Position numbers and translations under genes: made by a program | Assembly: GCA_016929985.1 (NCBI GenBank) | Contig: JAFGIH010000571.1 | Location: 1-6,299 of the forward strand | Direction: 5' to 3' | DNA: 6,299 bases | Origin: Thermoleophilia bacterium | GTDB taxonomy: Bacteria > Actinomycetota > Thermoleophilia > RBG-16-64-13 | Notes under the pieces: model-generated | What the model saw: only the letters and a program-made list of their open reading frames with translations | What the model was told of the DNA's origin: nothing | The model's database searches: none | In this document: positions 1 through 6,018 of the stretch, one piece after another | Numbering within the stretch: the stretch's first letter is position 1 | Layout of the letters: each line of letters starts with the position of its first letter

Positions 1-2144
1 TCCGGGTTGAAGCGCATGTTGAGCACCGCCCCGCCGCTGGCCCTGGCCAGATCGAGTTTGGACACCGACCTCATGGTCGATGTGGACCCCGATACGTTGC
101 GGCCCTGATATGGGGAGATGCCGCCCTCAGAGAGGGGCATGCCGGCCTTGCGTCCGTCGGGCAGAGCCCCGACCGCTTTGCCGAAGGGGATATTCGACAC
201 GATGGCCCCGGCCGCGATGGTGAGCCTGCTGCCGCCCCAGACCGTGTACTTCGAGACCACCTCGTCGAGGTGCAGCAGCGCCTTGTTGACCATCATGTCG
301 GGGTAATCGTCGTCGTTGCCGTACTTGGGCACCTGCTTGATGAGGTGGAGCAGCTCTTCCTCTCCCTCGAAGTCCCTGTCCAGCGCTTCACACAGCCGGG
401 CCATCGAGACCCTCTTCTCGTCGAAGACCAGCCTCTTGATGACTGCCAGAGAATCTCCCACGTTGGGTATGCCGCAGACCCAGAATCCCATGGTGGAATA
501 CGGGTTGGTTCCTCCGGCGGTCATGTCGACCCCCTTCTCTATGCAGCTCGGAAAGAGCGCCGACTGGAACGGGGTGGGCGCCGATTCGGCAAAAAGTTGC
601 CTCAGGGGATTCAGCTGGATGACCGCGTTCCGCACCAGCGCCTCGACCTGCTTCGAATAGGCGGCCCACAGATCGTCGAAGGTCTCGAATTCCGCGGGAT
701 CGCCGGTCCGCGGACCGATCTGGTCGCCCTCCATTCTCGAGACGCCGTTGTTGAGCGCCAACTCGAGCATGAACGGAAGGTTGAGGAAGTCGGCGCCGGG
801 GTCGAACGACCGTCCGGGTATGGTGCGGATGAAGCAGCCGGCGATGCCGTACTCCCGGGAGTCGTTGAGAGGCTTGCCGTCCTTCATCAGCTGCTGCACG
901 ATAGTCTCATCGCTGACAAACTTGATCTTGCCGCGCACCAACTTGGCCGTCTCGCAGGCCTTCACCACGAACGAGTCCGGTTCGTTCACGTGGATGCGTA
1001 CGGCGAGGTCCTCCTGGAGCTGCACGTGCTGCTCGGCCTCGAGGAAGAGGTACGAAAGATCGTTGACGGCACTGTTGCCGTCGCGGTCGATACCTCCGAT
1101 GGTCACCACGGAGAGGGGGATCTGGCCACTCCCATCCTGAGTGCCGTTGCGGAAGGGCATGACCAGCTCGTTGAGCTTGACATAGAAGAGGGCGACAAGC
1201 TCAAGGGCCTCCTCGCGCGTGATCCTGCCCTCCTCGAGGTCGCGCTCGTAGAACGGGTACAGGTACTGGTCCATCCGTCCGAAGGCGATGCCCGGCCCCC
1301 AACCCTCCAGCATGAGCGCCAGGTAGGTGAACCACACCGCCTGAAGCGCCTCCCAGAAGCTCGACGGGGGTTGATCGGACACCCTCTGGCAGTTCACCGC
1401 CATGGTCTGCAGCTCCGCCTTCCTCTGAGGATCGGCCTCTGCGGCGGCCATCTGCCGGGCCAGGTCCGCGTAGCGGCCCGCATAGGCGACGAGTGCGTCG
1501 AGAGTGATGTTCACCGCCTCGTAGAAGTGAGCAGTATTGAAGTCGTTGGGATCGGTCGGATCCAACCCGGCAAGCTTCGCTTCCACCCGTTTCTTGATAC
1601 CGCCGAAACCCTTGTTCAGCACCTCTTCGTAGCCCGGGCAGCAGTGGGCCAGATGGATGCCCACATGAGGACTGGCCCCGCCACTTGCCCACGTGCGGAA
1701 GTTCAGCTTCTGATGATCCTGAGGTACGACCGCCATCCACTTGTCGTAGATCGACTTGCCTCTCCAGTACTCGAAGATCTGCCTGGCCCGCTCTTTCTCA
1801 TCCTCTGTGAGAGGCTGGAAGCGCTCATACTGACGGGTCGACAGAGTATCGAGTTCTTCCATGCACCATTGCCACTGGACCTCGGGAAGCATGGGACCGG
1901 CAACCCGCTTGCTGGTCGCCGCCCCCACCAGCAGATCGCCGTCCTCGATGCGGATGGTCATCTTCCCGAGGATATTGGCCAGAGCTTTGGCCCTCCGTAT
2001 GACGGCGGGCTGGCCCTCGGTCTCCATGTACGACTCGGTGAGGTAGAGGGCCCTCTCGATGCACATGTGCGGCGCGATGCGCACCTCGGTCCTCAGCTTC
2101 CTGACTCTATCCTGCCTCTGCGGGATCTCCACCTGGGTTTCCAT
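1..2144 (-). CDS. Glycyl radical enzyme, pyruvate formate-lyase-like superfamily (3' end beyond window)
   Basis: The 714 visible residues read without a stop to the window edge. Framework motifs seen: CIERALYLTES (28-38), the Cys-Cys stretch after His167 (aligned by eye with the active-site His of glycerol dehydratase), GRMDQYLYP (289-297), TIGGIDRDG (348-356), GCFI with Cys437 as the likely thiyl-radical residue, SCIEKGVD (533-540), AGG (543-545), DSLAVIK (564-570) and LPDGRKAGMPLSEGG (661-675). Known family members run to about 780-900 residues and carry the radical glycine (RVxG) near the C-terminus, so roughly 100 residues with that motif lie off the left edge. Known GREs act in the cytoplasm on carbon-carbon, carbon-oxygen, carbon-nitrogen or carbon-sulfur bonds after activation by a radical-SAM enzyme; none is visible here. 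Cys437-Phe-Ile439 lacks the Cys-x-Glu of diol dehydratases, choline lyase and many decarboxylases, and Pro284 sits where dehydratases have His. The substrate is therefore unassigned. The start at 2144 is supported by GGAGG five bases upstream. Confidence 0.93.
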   Translation of the reverse strand, partial: METQVEIPQRQDRVRKLRTEVRIAPHMCIERALYLTESYMETEGQPAVIRRAKALANILGKMTIRIEDGDLLVGAATSKRVAGPMLPEVQWQWCMEELDTLSTRQYERFQPLTEDEKERARQIFEYWRGKSIYDKWMAVVPQDHQKLNFRTWASGGASPHVGIHLAHCCPGYEEVLNKGFGGIKKRVEAKLAGLDPTDPNDFNTAHFYEAVNITLDALVAYAGRYADLARQMAAAEADPQRKAELQTMAVNCQRVSDQPPSSFWEALQAVWFTYLALMLEGWGPGIAFGRMDQYLYPFYERDLEEGRITREEALELVALFYVKLNELVMPFRNGTQDGSGQIPLSVVTIGGIDRDGNSAVNDLSYLFLEAEQHVQLQEDLAVRIHVNEPDSFVVKACETAKLVRGKIKFVSDETIVQQLMKDGKPLNDSREYGIAGCFIRTIPGRSFDPGADFLNLPFMLELALNNGVSRMEGDQIGPRTGDPAEFETFDDLWAAYSKQVEALVRNAVIQLNPLRQLFAESAPTPFQSALFPSCIEKGVDMTAGGTNPYSTMGFWVCGIPNVGDSLAVIKRLVFDEKRVSMARLCEALDRDFEGEEELLHLIKQVPKYGNDDDYPDMMVNKALLHLDEVVSKYTVWGGSRLTIAAGAIVSNIPFGKAVGALPDGRKAGMPLSEGGISPYQGRNVSGSTSTMRSVSKLDLARASGGAVLNMRFNP

Positions 2145-2147
2145 CGG

Positions 2148-2154
2148 CACCTCC
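2148..2154 (-). promoter_or_regulatory. Ribosome binding site of the GRE gene
   Basis: GGAGGTG on the minus strand. The GGAGG core ends five bases before the ATG at 2144. It is close to the ideal anti-16S sequence and fixes the start codon of the glycyl radical enzyme. Confidence 0.85.
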
Positions 2155-2182
2155 AAGCAGCCTCTGCGTGGCGCTGTAATCT

Positions 2183-2211
2183 ATTATACAAACACTTACT
2201 ATAATCGTATA
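2183..2211 (-). promoter_or_regulatory. Candidate sigma-70 promoter of the GRE gene
   Basis: On the minus strand a perfect TATAAT lies at 2188-2183. A 17 bp spacer separates it from a poor -35 hexamer, TATACG (2211-2206, 3 of 6 matches). The predicted transcript would start near 2176, giving a leader of about 30 bases before the ATG. The weak -35 overlaps the inverted repeat at 2198-2213, which fits control by a repressor, or less likely by an activator. AT-rich composition here contrasts with the GC-rich surroundings. The assignment rests on pattern matching only. Confidence 0.6.
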
Positions 2212-2213
2212 GT
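2198..2213. promoter_or_regulatory. Inverted repeat, candidate operator of the GRE promoter
   Basis: ACTATA-ATCG-TATAGT: two perfect 6-base arms around a 4-base spacer, covering the -35 and part of the spacer of the GRE promoter. Size and position fit a TetR-type operator, and a TetR-type gene lies immediately upstream, so that protein is the first candidate to bind it. This link is inferred. The arms do not obviously match the repeat at the TetR gene's own promoter (3073-3085). Confidence 0.5.
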
Positions 2214-2303
2214 GCTTGCGTCGTCGTTGTCGATCGGACACGGCGGCCAAGCGTCTTTCAGTCGAGCGAGTCGCGCGGATCTTCACCTCCGGTTTCCATC
2301 TGA

Positions 2304-2315
2304 GGCGCCGGCGCC
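2304..2315. repeat. Self-complementary GC palindrome downstream of the TetR gene
   Basis: GGCGCCGGCGCC is a perfect 12-base palindrome about 40 bases past the TetR stop codon. It could help end TetR transcription before the GRE promoter, but there is no T-run after it on the minus strand, so it is not a convincing intrinsic terminator. The rest of the 2145-2352 gap holds the GRE promoter region and no gene that I can support. Confidence 0.25.
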
Positions 2316-2352
2316 GCCAGTGGCTCTCCGGCTCTCAACCGATCCAAACGAA

Positions 2353-3024
2353 CTACTTCGCCAGGACCCGTTCGCGCGCCAGCCGGTCGAGGTAGACCTC
2401 GAGCTTCGAAGGGTCACTGGCAACGCTCTTCAGGAGCCGTACGAGAGGATCATCACGATCGCCTGGAGCACTACGCCCCAGCCCCAAGATGTACGATGGG
2501 ATGCTCTCGGCCGAATACGCCGAGTACAGATCCCAGACGAACTGGCGCGAGTCGACATCCACGCGGATCGCGCCCTGCGCCTTGCCCACTTCCGCCAGGC
2601 GGATATGAGCGTCGAGCCGCATCGCCTCTCCCAGGAGCATGCGCTCCCGCAGGGCCGGTGAAAGCGGCCCTGCCAGAAGTTGGAGCTTGAGACGCAGAGT
2701 GCGCCCGAGCTCCGAACCAGTTCTGTAGAGCGAGCTCATCCGCAAGAAATGCTCGATGACATCTTCAGCGGTCGAGGTGTCGGATATCTTCGCGTGATCT
2801 TCTTCATAGAGGAGATCGACGGCAGCGCGCAGCATCATGTCGCGGTTCTCATAATGCATGTAGAGCGCGGGCTCGGAAACCCCCACATGGGCTGCGATCT
2901 TCGCGGTCGTGACACCCTGAAAACCATGGGTCTCGGCCAGCGTCAGCATGGCCTCTGCGATCTGGCGCCTGCGTTCTGAGCCCGTGAGGCGTGTCGTGCG
3001 CTTGCGGGTAGTGCTTGCCGGCAT
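2353..3024 (-). CDS. TetR/AcrR-family transcriptional regulator
   Basis: A 223-residue protein with the typical TetR layout and length. A basic N-terminal tail (residues 1-20, rich in Arg, Lys and Thr) precedes the DNA-binding domain at about 20-65. The helix-turn-helix is at about 39-58 (TTAKIAAHVGVSEPALYMHY) and is followed by the usual helix RDMMLRAAVDLLYEE. The rest (about 75-223) is a helical ligand-binding and dimerisation domain with no recognisable ligand signature. Family members are usually repressors released by a small hydrophobic ligand. The GRE gene follows on the same strand after 208 bases and has its own promoter carrying an inverted repeat, so this protein is a likely regulator of the GRE (inference). 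The ATG at 3024 is supported by GGAGAAGGG five bases upstream. Autoregulation is suggested by the inverted repeat at its own promoter. Confidence 0.93.
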   Translation of the reverse strand: MPASTTRKRTTRLTGSERRRQIAEAMLTLAETHGFQGVTTAKIAAHVGVSEPALYMHYENRDMMLRAAVDLLYEEDHAKISDTSTAEDVIEHFLRMSSLYRTGSELGRTLRLKLQLLAGPLSPALRERMLLGEAMRLDAHIRLAEVGKAQGAIRVDVDSRQFVWDLYSAYSAESIPSYILGLGRSAPGDRDDPLVRLLKSVASDPSKLEVYLDRLARERVLAK

Positions 3025-3029
3025 ACGAA

Positions 3030-3038
3030 CCCTTCTCC
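3030..3038 (-). promoter_or_regulatory. Ribosome binding site of the TetR gene
   Basis: GGAGAAGGG on the minus strand, ending five bases before the ATG at 3024. It supports this start over the downstream Met codons. Confidence 0.7.
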
Positions 3039-3072
3039 AAGACCAAAAAGCATTGAAGTCGCGTTTGTCATA

Positions 3073-3085
3073 TTAGTGAGTCTAA
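3073..3085. promoter_or_regulatory. Inverted repeat at the TetR promoter start region
   Basis: TTAG-TGAGT-CTAA: 4-base perfect arms around five bases, between the -10 box (3086-3091) and the predicted transcription start of the TetR gene. A repressor bound here would block its own transcription, as is common in this family. The arms are short, so the call is tentative. Confidence 0.35.
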
Positions 3086-3113
3086 ATTATTACACACCAC
3101 ATTCCTTTGTCAA
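3086..3113 (-). promoter_or_regulatory. Sigma-70-type promoter of the TetR gene
   Basis: On the minus strand a perfect TTGACA (3113-3108) is followed after 16 bases by AATAAT (3091-3086, 5 of 6 matches to TATAAT). The predicted start near 3079 leaves a leader of about 55 bases to the ATG at 3024. This is the best promoter match in the window and lies in an AT-rich island (3061-3160) between the divergent TetR and MarR genes. Confidence 0.72.
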
Positions 3114-3266
3114 CAAGGTAATGTGTCCCCGCAGTATTATTAGTCTTCGTTAATATATGGACACGCTTATCACGCTTCTCCCTCGCGCTGAGACTCTTTG
3201 TCCACTGATCACCTCTCCCGTCGACCCCCACTCGACGATGCTCGGGGGGCAGACGCGGGATCCGCG

Positions 3267-3283
3267 TGCTAAGCTATTTAGCA
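3267..3283. promoter_or_regulatory. Inverted repeat upstream of the MarR gene, candidate operator
   Basis: TGCTAA-GCTAT-TTAGCA: perfect 6-base arms with a 5-base centre (17 bp in all), ending 23 bases before the ATG at 3307. Length and position fit a MarR-family operator used for autoregulation. I could not find a convincing -35/-10 pair right beside it, so the promoter it would control is not located. Confidence 0.45.
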
Positions 3284-3306
3284 AACGTAGGCAACTATCG
3301 GAGGCG

Positions 3307-3780
3307 ATGGTGAGCGCCGAGGACCGGAGAGAACAACAGCTCAGGCGCGTGGACGCCGCCCTGCTCAGAGTGGCGGAGTCGAGCGTGCGCGGACGAGAGC
3401 TGGCCCTGGACGACCTCAAGTGGCAGACGCGAGTCGAACTCTCTCACGCCTCCCTCCCAGTACTCAGCCGACTCAACGAGCAGCCCATGCGGCTGACCGA
3501 GCTTGCCTCCGCGTTGCGTGTCAGCGGGCCGGCAGTATCTAGACAAGTCCAGTTGCTGCAGGAGAAGGGCCTCGTCGAACGCATGCATGACGAGAGCGAC
3601 GGACGTGCCACCATAGTCAGGCTGAGCTCTAAAGGCGTCGAGGCGGTGACCAAGGCCGCCAACACCAGAAGAGCGCTTCTACGGCAGGTCCTCGCCGACT
3701 GGACCGACGAGTACATCGAGCAGGCGGCCCCTGTCCTCGAGCGGCTGGCGGGCGAACTGGCCAAGTGGGACCATCGCTGA
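3307..3780 (+). CDS. MarR-family winged-helix transcriptional regulator
   Basis: A 157-residue protein of normal MarR length. A helical N-terminal part (1-50) leads to the winged helix-turn-helix: MRLTELASALRVSGPAVSRQ (61-80) is the recognition unit, followed by LLQEKGLVER and a wing containing DESDGRATIVRL with the conserved Asp and Arg. The C-terminal helices (about 108-157) complete the dimer interface. MarR proteins bind palindromes and respond to phenolic or other small ligands or to oxidation; the ligand here is unknown. The frame is open back to an ATG at 3157, but that extension has no ribosome binding site, reads as low-complexity and would place the 3267-3283 palindrome inside the gene. 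GGAGG at 3300-3304 is two bases from ATG 3307 and five from GTG 3310, so GTG 3310 is also possible. The gene is divergent from TetR and convergent with the EthD-like gene. Confidence 0.88.
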   Translation: MVSAEDRREQQLRRVDAALLRVAESSVRGRELALDDLKWQTRVELSHASLPVLSRLNEQPMRLTELASALRVSGPAVSRQVQLLQEKGLVERMHDESDGRATIVRLSSKGVEAVTKAANTRRALLRQVLADWTDEYIEQAAPVLERLAGELAKWDHR

Positions 3781-3792
3781 CCTACTGACGCA

Positions 3793-3834
3793 ACGCCGGC
3801 CCGCCTGCCCCAGAGGGCCGCGACGGACCGGCGT
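3793..3834. terminator. GC-rich stem-loop between convergent genes, possible terminator
   Basis: ACGCCGG (3793-3799) pairs perfectly with CCGGCGT (3828-3834), and an inner GCCC-caga-GGGC hairpin (3807-3818) can form within the loop. It starts 13 bases after the MarR stop. There is no T-tract on either strand, so intrinsic termination is uncertain; the convergent layout is the main reason to suspect it. Confidence 0.35.
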
Positions 3835-3843
3835 CGAAAGAGC

Positions 3844-3857
3844 CCCGCGCGCGCGGG
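3844..3857. repeat. Alternating CG palindrome between convergent genes
   Basis: CCCGCGCGCGCGGG is a perfect 14-base palindrome 13 bases downstream of the EthD-like stop codon. It could form a short hairpin at the end of the right-hand operon transcript. No T-run follows it on the minus strand. The run of CG dinucleotides could also be simple sequence. Confidence 0.3.
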
Positions 3858-3870
3858 AATCACAGGGCCC

Positions 3871-4677
3871 CTACGGGCCAATCATGTAGAGCAGGTTCTC
3901 CCGGAGTAGATCGTGCGTGGGCCGTTCAAGGATAAACGAGCCGAGCATGTCCCTGTTGGGTTCGATGAACGGGTACTGGTCATACGTCGCCCACGACGGT
4001 CTGGTGTAGGCAGGCGGCTGTTCCAAGACCGCCTTGTGCCAGGCAGCGTAGTTGGGGTACCAGAGCTCCGAGACGCGGTGCCAGAGCGACTCGCCCGGCC
4101 AGTCCATGGTGCGGTAACTGAAGAAGCGGATCAGGCCCTCCTGCTTCATCACCTCTGGAGCGTGTACGTTCACGTACCAGTCATCGCCCTCGTCTCTGGA
4201 CACTCCCTGCGGGTACTTGAAGCAGGTGATCCAGCGCAGGATGCTGGTCTCCCAGGGATTCAGATCGCCGCCCATGAAGTCCTCGGTGGGTGCAAAGGGC
4301 GTGTAGCAGAAGGTCGACTCCGTCTTCGGCCGTTCCTCGGCGGGCGTACCGGCTTTGGCGTAGGCCTCACCGGGAGTCTGGGTCTTCTTCATCCACGCGT
4401 TCGGGATCATCCCCACCATGCCCCACTGCGTCTGAGGGGTCGGGGGATAGTCGTTGTACACGTGCATGGTGACCCCGCTGGTGTATGAACCCACGCGGAC
4501 CACGTCGGGGACCAGGTCGGCCGGTGGCATGACCGACTGATACCGCACGTAACGCGCCAGCCAGGGCCCCAACCAGCTCTGGCTCTCGGCCGCGTGTTCC
4601 CGCAAGAGCCAGCGGTGCCAGTACGGCAGGTCCTCCACAGTCATCCCGCCGATGATGATCATCTTGAACGTCGGCAT
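3871..4677 (-). CDS. Tandem EthD-like (dimeric alpha/beta barrel) domain protein
   Basis: A 268-residue soluble protein with no signal peptide or membrane segment. Two halves appear related. The first (about 4-75) has KMIIIGGMTVED, then REHAAESQSWLGPWLARYVRYQ (His28, Tyr43). The second (about 145-252) has VNVHAPEVMKQEGLIRFFSYR (171-189; His172, Phe185, Tyr188), RVSELWYPNYAAWHKAV (201-217) and ends with a strand at about 245-251. The pattern His-Ala-x-Glu, then a Gly or Leu turn, then an aromatic RY or SYR strand is typical of EthD-like ferredoxin folds, which occur in small-molecule degradation clusters; a few have defined enzymatic roles and many do not. The linker (about 80-140) is rich in Pro, Thr and Trp. 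It is the last gene of the operon, 30 bases after the LVIVD gene, with AAGGAAG seven bases before the ATG. The fold call is from motif memory and its function is unknown. Confidence 0.72.
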   Translation of the reverse strand: MPTFKMIIIGGMTVEDLPYWHRWLLREHAAESQSWLGPWLARYVRYQSVMPPADLVPDVVRVGSYTSGVTMHVYNDYPPTPQTQWGMVGMIPNAWMKKTQTPGEAYAKAGTPAEERPKTESTFCYTPFAPTEDFMGGDLNPWETSILRWITCFKYPQGVSRDEGDDWYVNVHAPEVMKQEGLIRFFSYRTMDWPGESLWHRVSELWYPNYAAWHKAVLEQPPAYTRPSWATYDQYPFIEPNRDMLGSFILERPTHDLLRENLLYMIGP

Positions 4678-4707
4678 ATGGCCGCTTCCTTTCCCAGAGT
4701 TGCTCGC

Positions 4708-6018
4708 CTATACGGTGCACCGCAGCACGTATATGCCGTCGTGGAACGTATCGATGAAGATGTTGCCCCGTTTGTCGACCACGATGTCTTCGGTGGTTGC
4801 GATCATCGGTCCGGGTGGCTGCTGGAAGAGATCGAAATGCGGATCCTTTGGGTCCATCGGTTCGCCGAACAGCCACTTCTTGGGGTTGGGCGGGATGTAG
4901 TAGGCGATCTCCTTGGGGACGAAACGGTCGCTGATGTCGTACACCCGCAGACCGGCGTGGAAGTAGCAGCAGTACAGACGGTCGTTCCGGTCTTCCAGGG
5001 CCGGGTTGTCGTGCGGCTCGTGGATGTTGTGCGGGCCGAAGGGGCCGGCGAAACCGCCGATCTCGTTGAAGTTCTTGTACGGAAAGCCTTCGGGGACCTC
5101 CGGGTACGGGAACACGGCGATCAGCGTGGGATCGCTGGGATCGGACACGTCGACCATGCCGATGAAGTTGGCCGGCTGGGCCCCGCCCTGCACGATCTCG
5201 GGCGTGAAGAGCGGAAAACGCTCGCCTTCGCTGGTCATAATGGCAAGCGGGCGCTGAGACAGAGGCATGGTGGTGTGACACCGAGCCCCGCTGTTCTTGC
5301 CTGAGAACGGCGGTTGATGTCGCAGGTTGCCCACCAGCTTGGGAAGCGTGATGTCGGAGATGTCCAATATCACCATCCCGGCGCCGCTGTAGCTCAGGTA
5401 GGCGAGGTCGCCCTTCACGTAGGGCGCGCCGTGCAGCGCCGGCAAGTCCATCATCTCGAACAGGGTCGGCATCTGCTTGGGGGGCATGCATCCTGCCGTC
5501 CACTGAGTCGGCCACCACCAACGACCAACTTCGACCGGGTTCGCCGGGTCCGCGATGTCAACGATACGGTAGATGTTGCCGGCGAAACCCTTACAGCCCG
5601 CAGAAAGGTGGACATAGCGGCCGCCGTTGTAGAAGAAGCGATGCACGCCGCCGTTCGCCCCGGTGGACCACTTGCCGAGCAGCCTTGGATCCTCGGGATC
5701 GGTCTTCACATCCCAGATGTAAATCCCCCGGTACTCCGGACCCGGCTTGAAGCCTCCGTCCATGGCCGTGACCATGATGCCGTCGCCCACCTGGATCTTC
5801 GGACAGCCCTGTGTGGGAACGTCGGCGTCTATGAACCGGATGTAGCGGGGATGGGCCGGGTCGCTGACCTCGAGAACGGCCCAACCGGCCGCCCGGTAGG
5901 AAGCGCAGTAGAGGTAGTAGCGGCCTCCGACCTCCTGCATGGCCATCTGAAAGGCCGGCTTGCCGACCAGATCATGATACCCGACGAACTCCAGGTTCTT
6001 AGCGTAGCCTTCGCTCAT
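4708..6018 (-). CDS. LVIVD-repeat seven-bladed beta-propeller protein
   Basis: A 436-residue protein without signal peptide, so probably cytoplasmic. Repeats of the type hydrophobic-x-D-(I/V)-x-D-P-x-x-P are visible at about 44-62 (VLEVSDPAHPRYI), 97-117 (IWDVKTDPEDPRLLG), 148-167 (IVDIADPANPVEVG), 213-232 (ILDISDITLPKLVG), 284-303 (MVDVSDPSDPTLIA) and 355-374 (VYDISDRFVPKEIA). A last half-repeat, DGIYVLRCTV, is at 427-436. The N-terminal NLEFVGYHDL (8-17) looks like the missing outer strand of that last blade, so the ring probably closes by pairing N- and C-termini. Histidines recur at similar blade positions (His126, His196, His248, His333, His354, His426) and near the axis-facing starts, which suggests a metal site as in other propeller enzymes; this is inference. 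The family has no settled activity. The start overlaps the upstream stop by ATGA, which indicates translational coupling. Confidence 0.85.
   Translation of the reverse strand: MSEGYAKNLEFVGYHDLVGKPAFQMAMQEVGGRYYLYCASYRAAGWAVLEVSDPAHPRYIRFIDADVPTQGCPKIQVGDGIMVTAMDGGFKPGPEYRGIYIWDVKTDPEDPRLLGKWSTGANGGVHRFFYNGGRYVHLSAGCKGFAGNIYRIVDIADPANPVEVGRWWWPTQWTAGCMPPKQMPTLFEMMDLPALHGAPYVKGDLAYLSYSGAGMVILDISDITLPKLVGNLRHQPPFSGKNSGARCHTTMPLSQRPLAIMTSEGERFPLFTPEIVQGGAQPANFIGMVDVSDPSDPTLIAVFPYPEVPEGFPYKNFNEIGGFAGPFGPHNIHEPHDNPALEDRNDRLYCCYFHAGLRVYDISDRFVPKEIAYYIPPNPKKWLFGEPMDPKDPHFDLFQQPPGPMIATTEDIVVDKRGNIFIDTFHDGIYVLRCTV

Larger units (their letters stand above)
3071..3154. repeat. Pair of similar 17-base elements in the TetR/MarR intergenic region
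   Basis: The elements at 3071-3087 and 3138-3154 share the pattern TATTAGT-N5-TWAAT and are spaced 67 bases apart in the same orientation. The first overlaps the TetR promoter start region; the second lies on the MarR side, over an AT-rich stretch that could hold a promoter. They might be two binding sites for one regulator. Chance similarity in AT-rich DNA is a real alternative. Confidence 0.3.

Noticed and set aside
270..2204. A 644-codon open frame on the plus strand
   Set aside because: It lies antisense to the GRE gene, which has family motifs throughout, a good ribosome binding site and a promoter. The plus-strand protein shows no recognisable domain and is rich in His, Arg, Leu and Val, as expected from the complement of GC-rich coding DNA.
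2200..2205. A perfect TATAAT on the plus strand inside the GRE operator palindrome
   Set aside because: The matching -35 positions (2176-2182) are poor and transcription would run antisense into the TetR gene. It is best explained as part of the palindrome's symmetry.
2322..2336. Short direct repeat GGCTCTC-C-GGCTCTC
   Set aside because: Seven-base units in GC-rich DNA are expected by chance; no transposon or attachment-site context.
2059..2661. A 200-codon plus-strand open frame across the GRE/TetR gap
   Set aside because: It runs through the GRE promoter region and antisense to the TetR gene, and has no recognisable domain.
3151..3156. TAATAT as a -10 box for the MarR gene
   Set aside because: No acceptable -35 lies 16-18 bases upstream, so it was not listed as a promoter, though the AT-rich stretch remains the most likely place for one.
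4594..5304. A 236-codon plus-strand open frame opposite the LVIVD gene
   Set aside because: Antisense to a gene with clear repeats; no ribosome binding site or domain seen. The plus-strand frame 5314-6054 is rejected for the same reason.
4367..5521. A 384-codon open frame on the minus strand spanning the LVIVD and EthD-like genes
   Set aside because: It is an alternate frame of two well-supported genes, crosses their boundary, and has an Arg/Gly/Pro-rich translation without domain signal.
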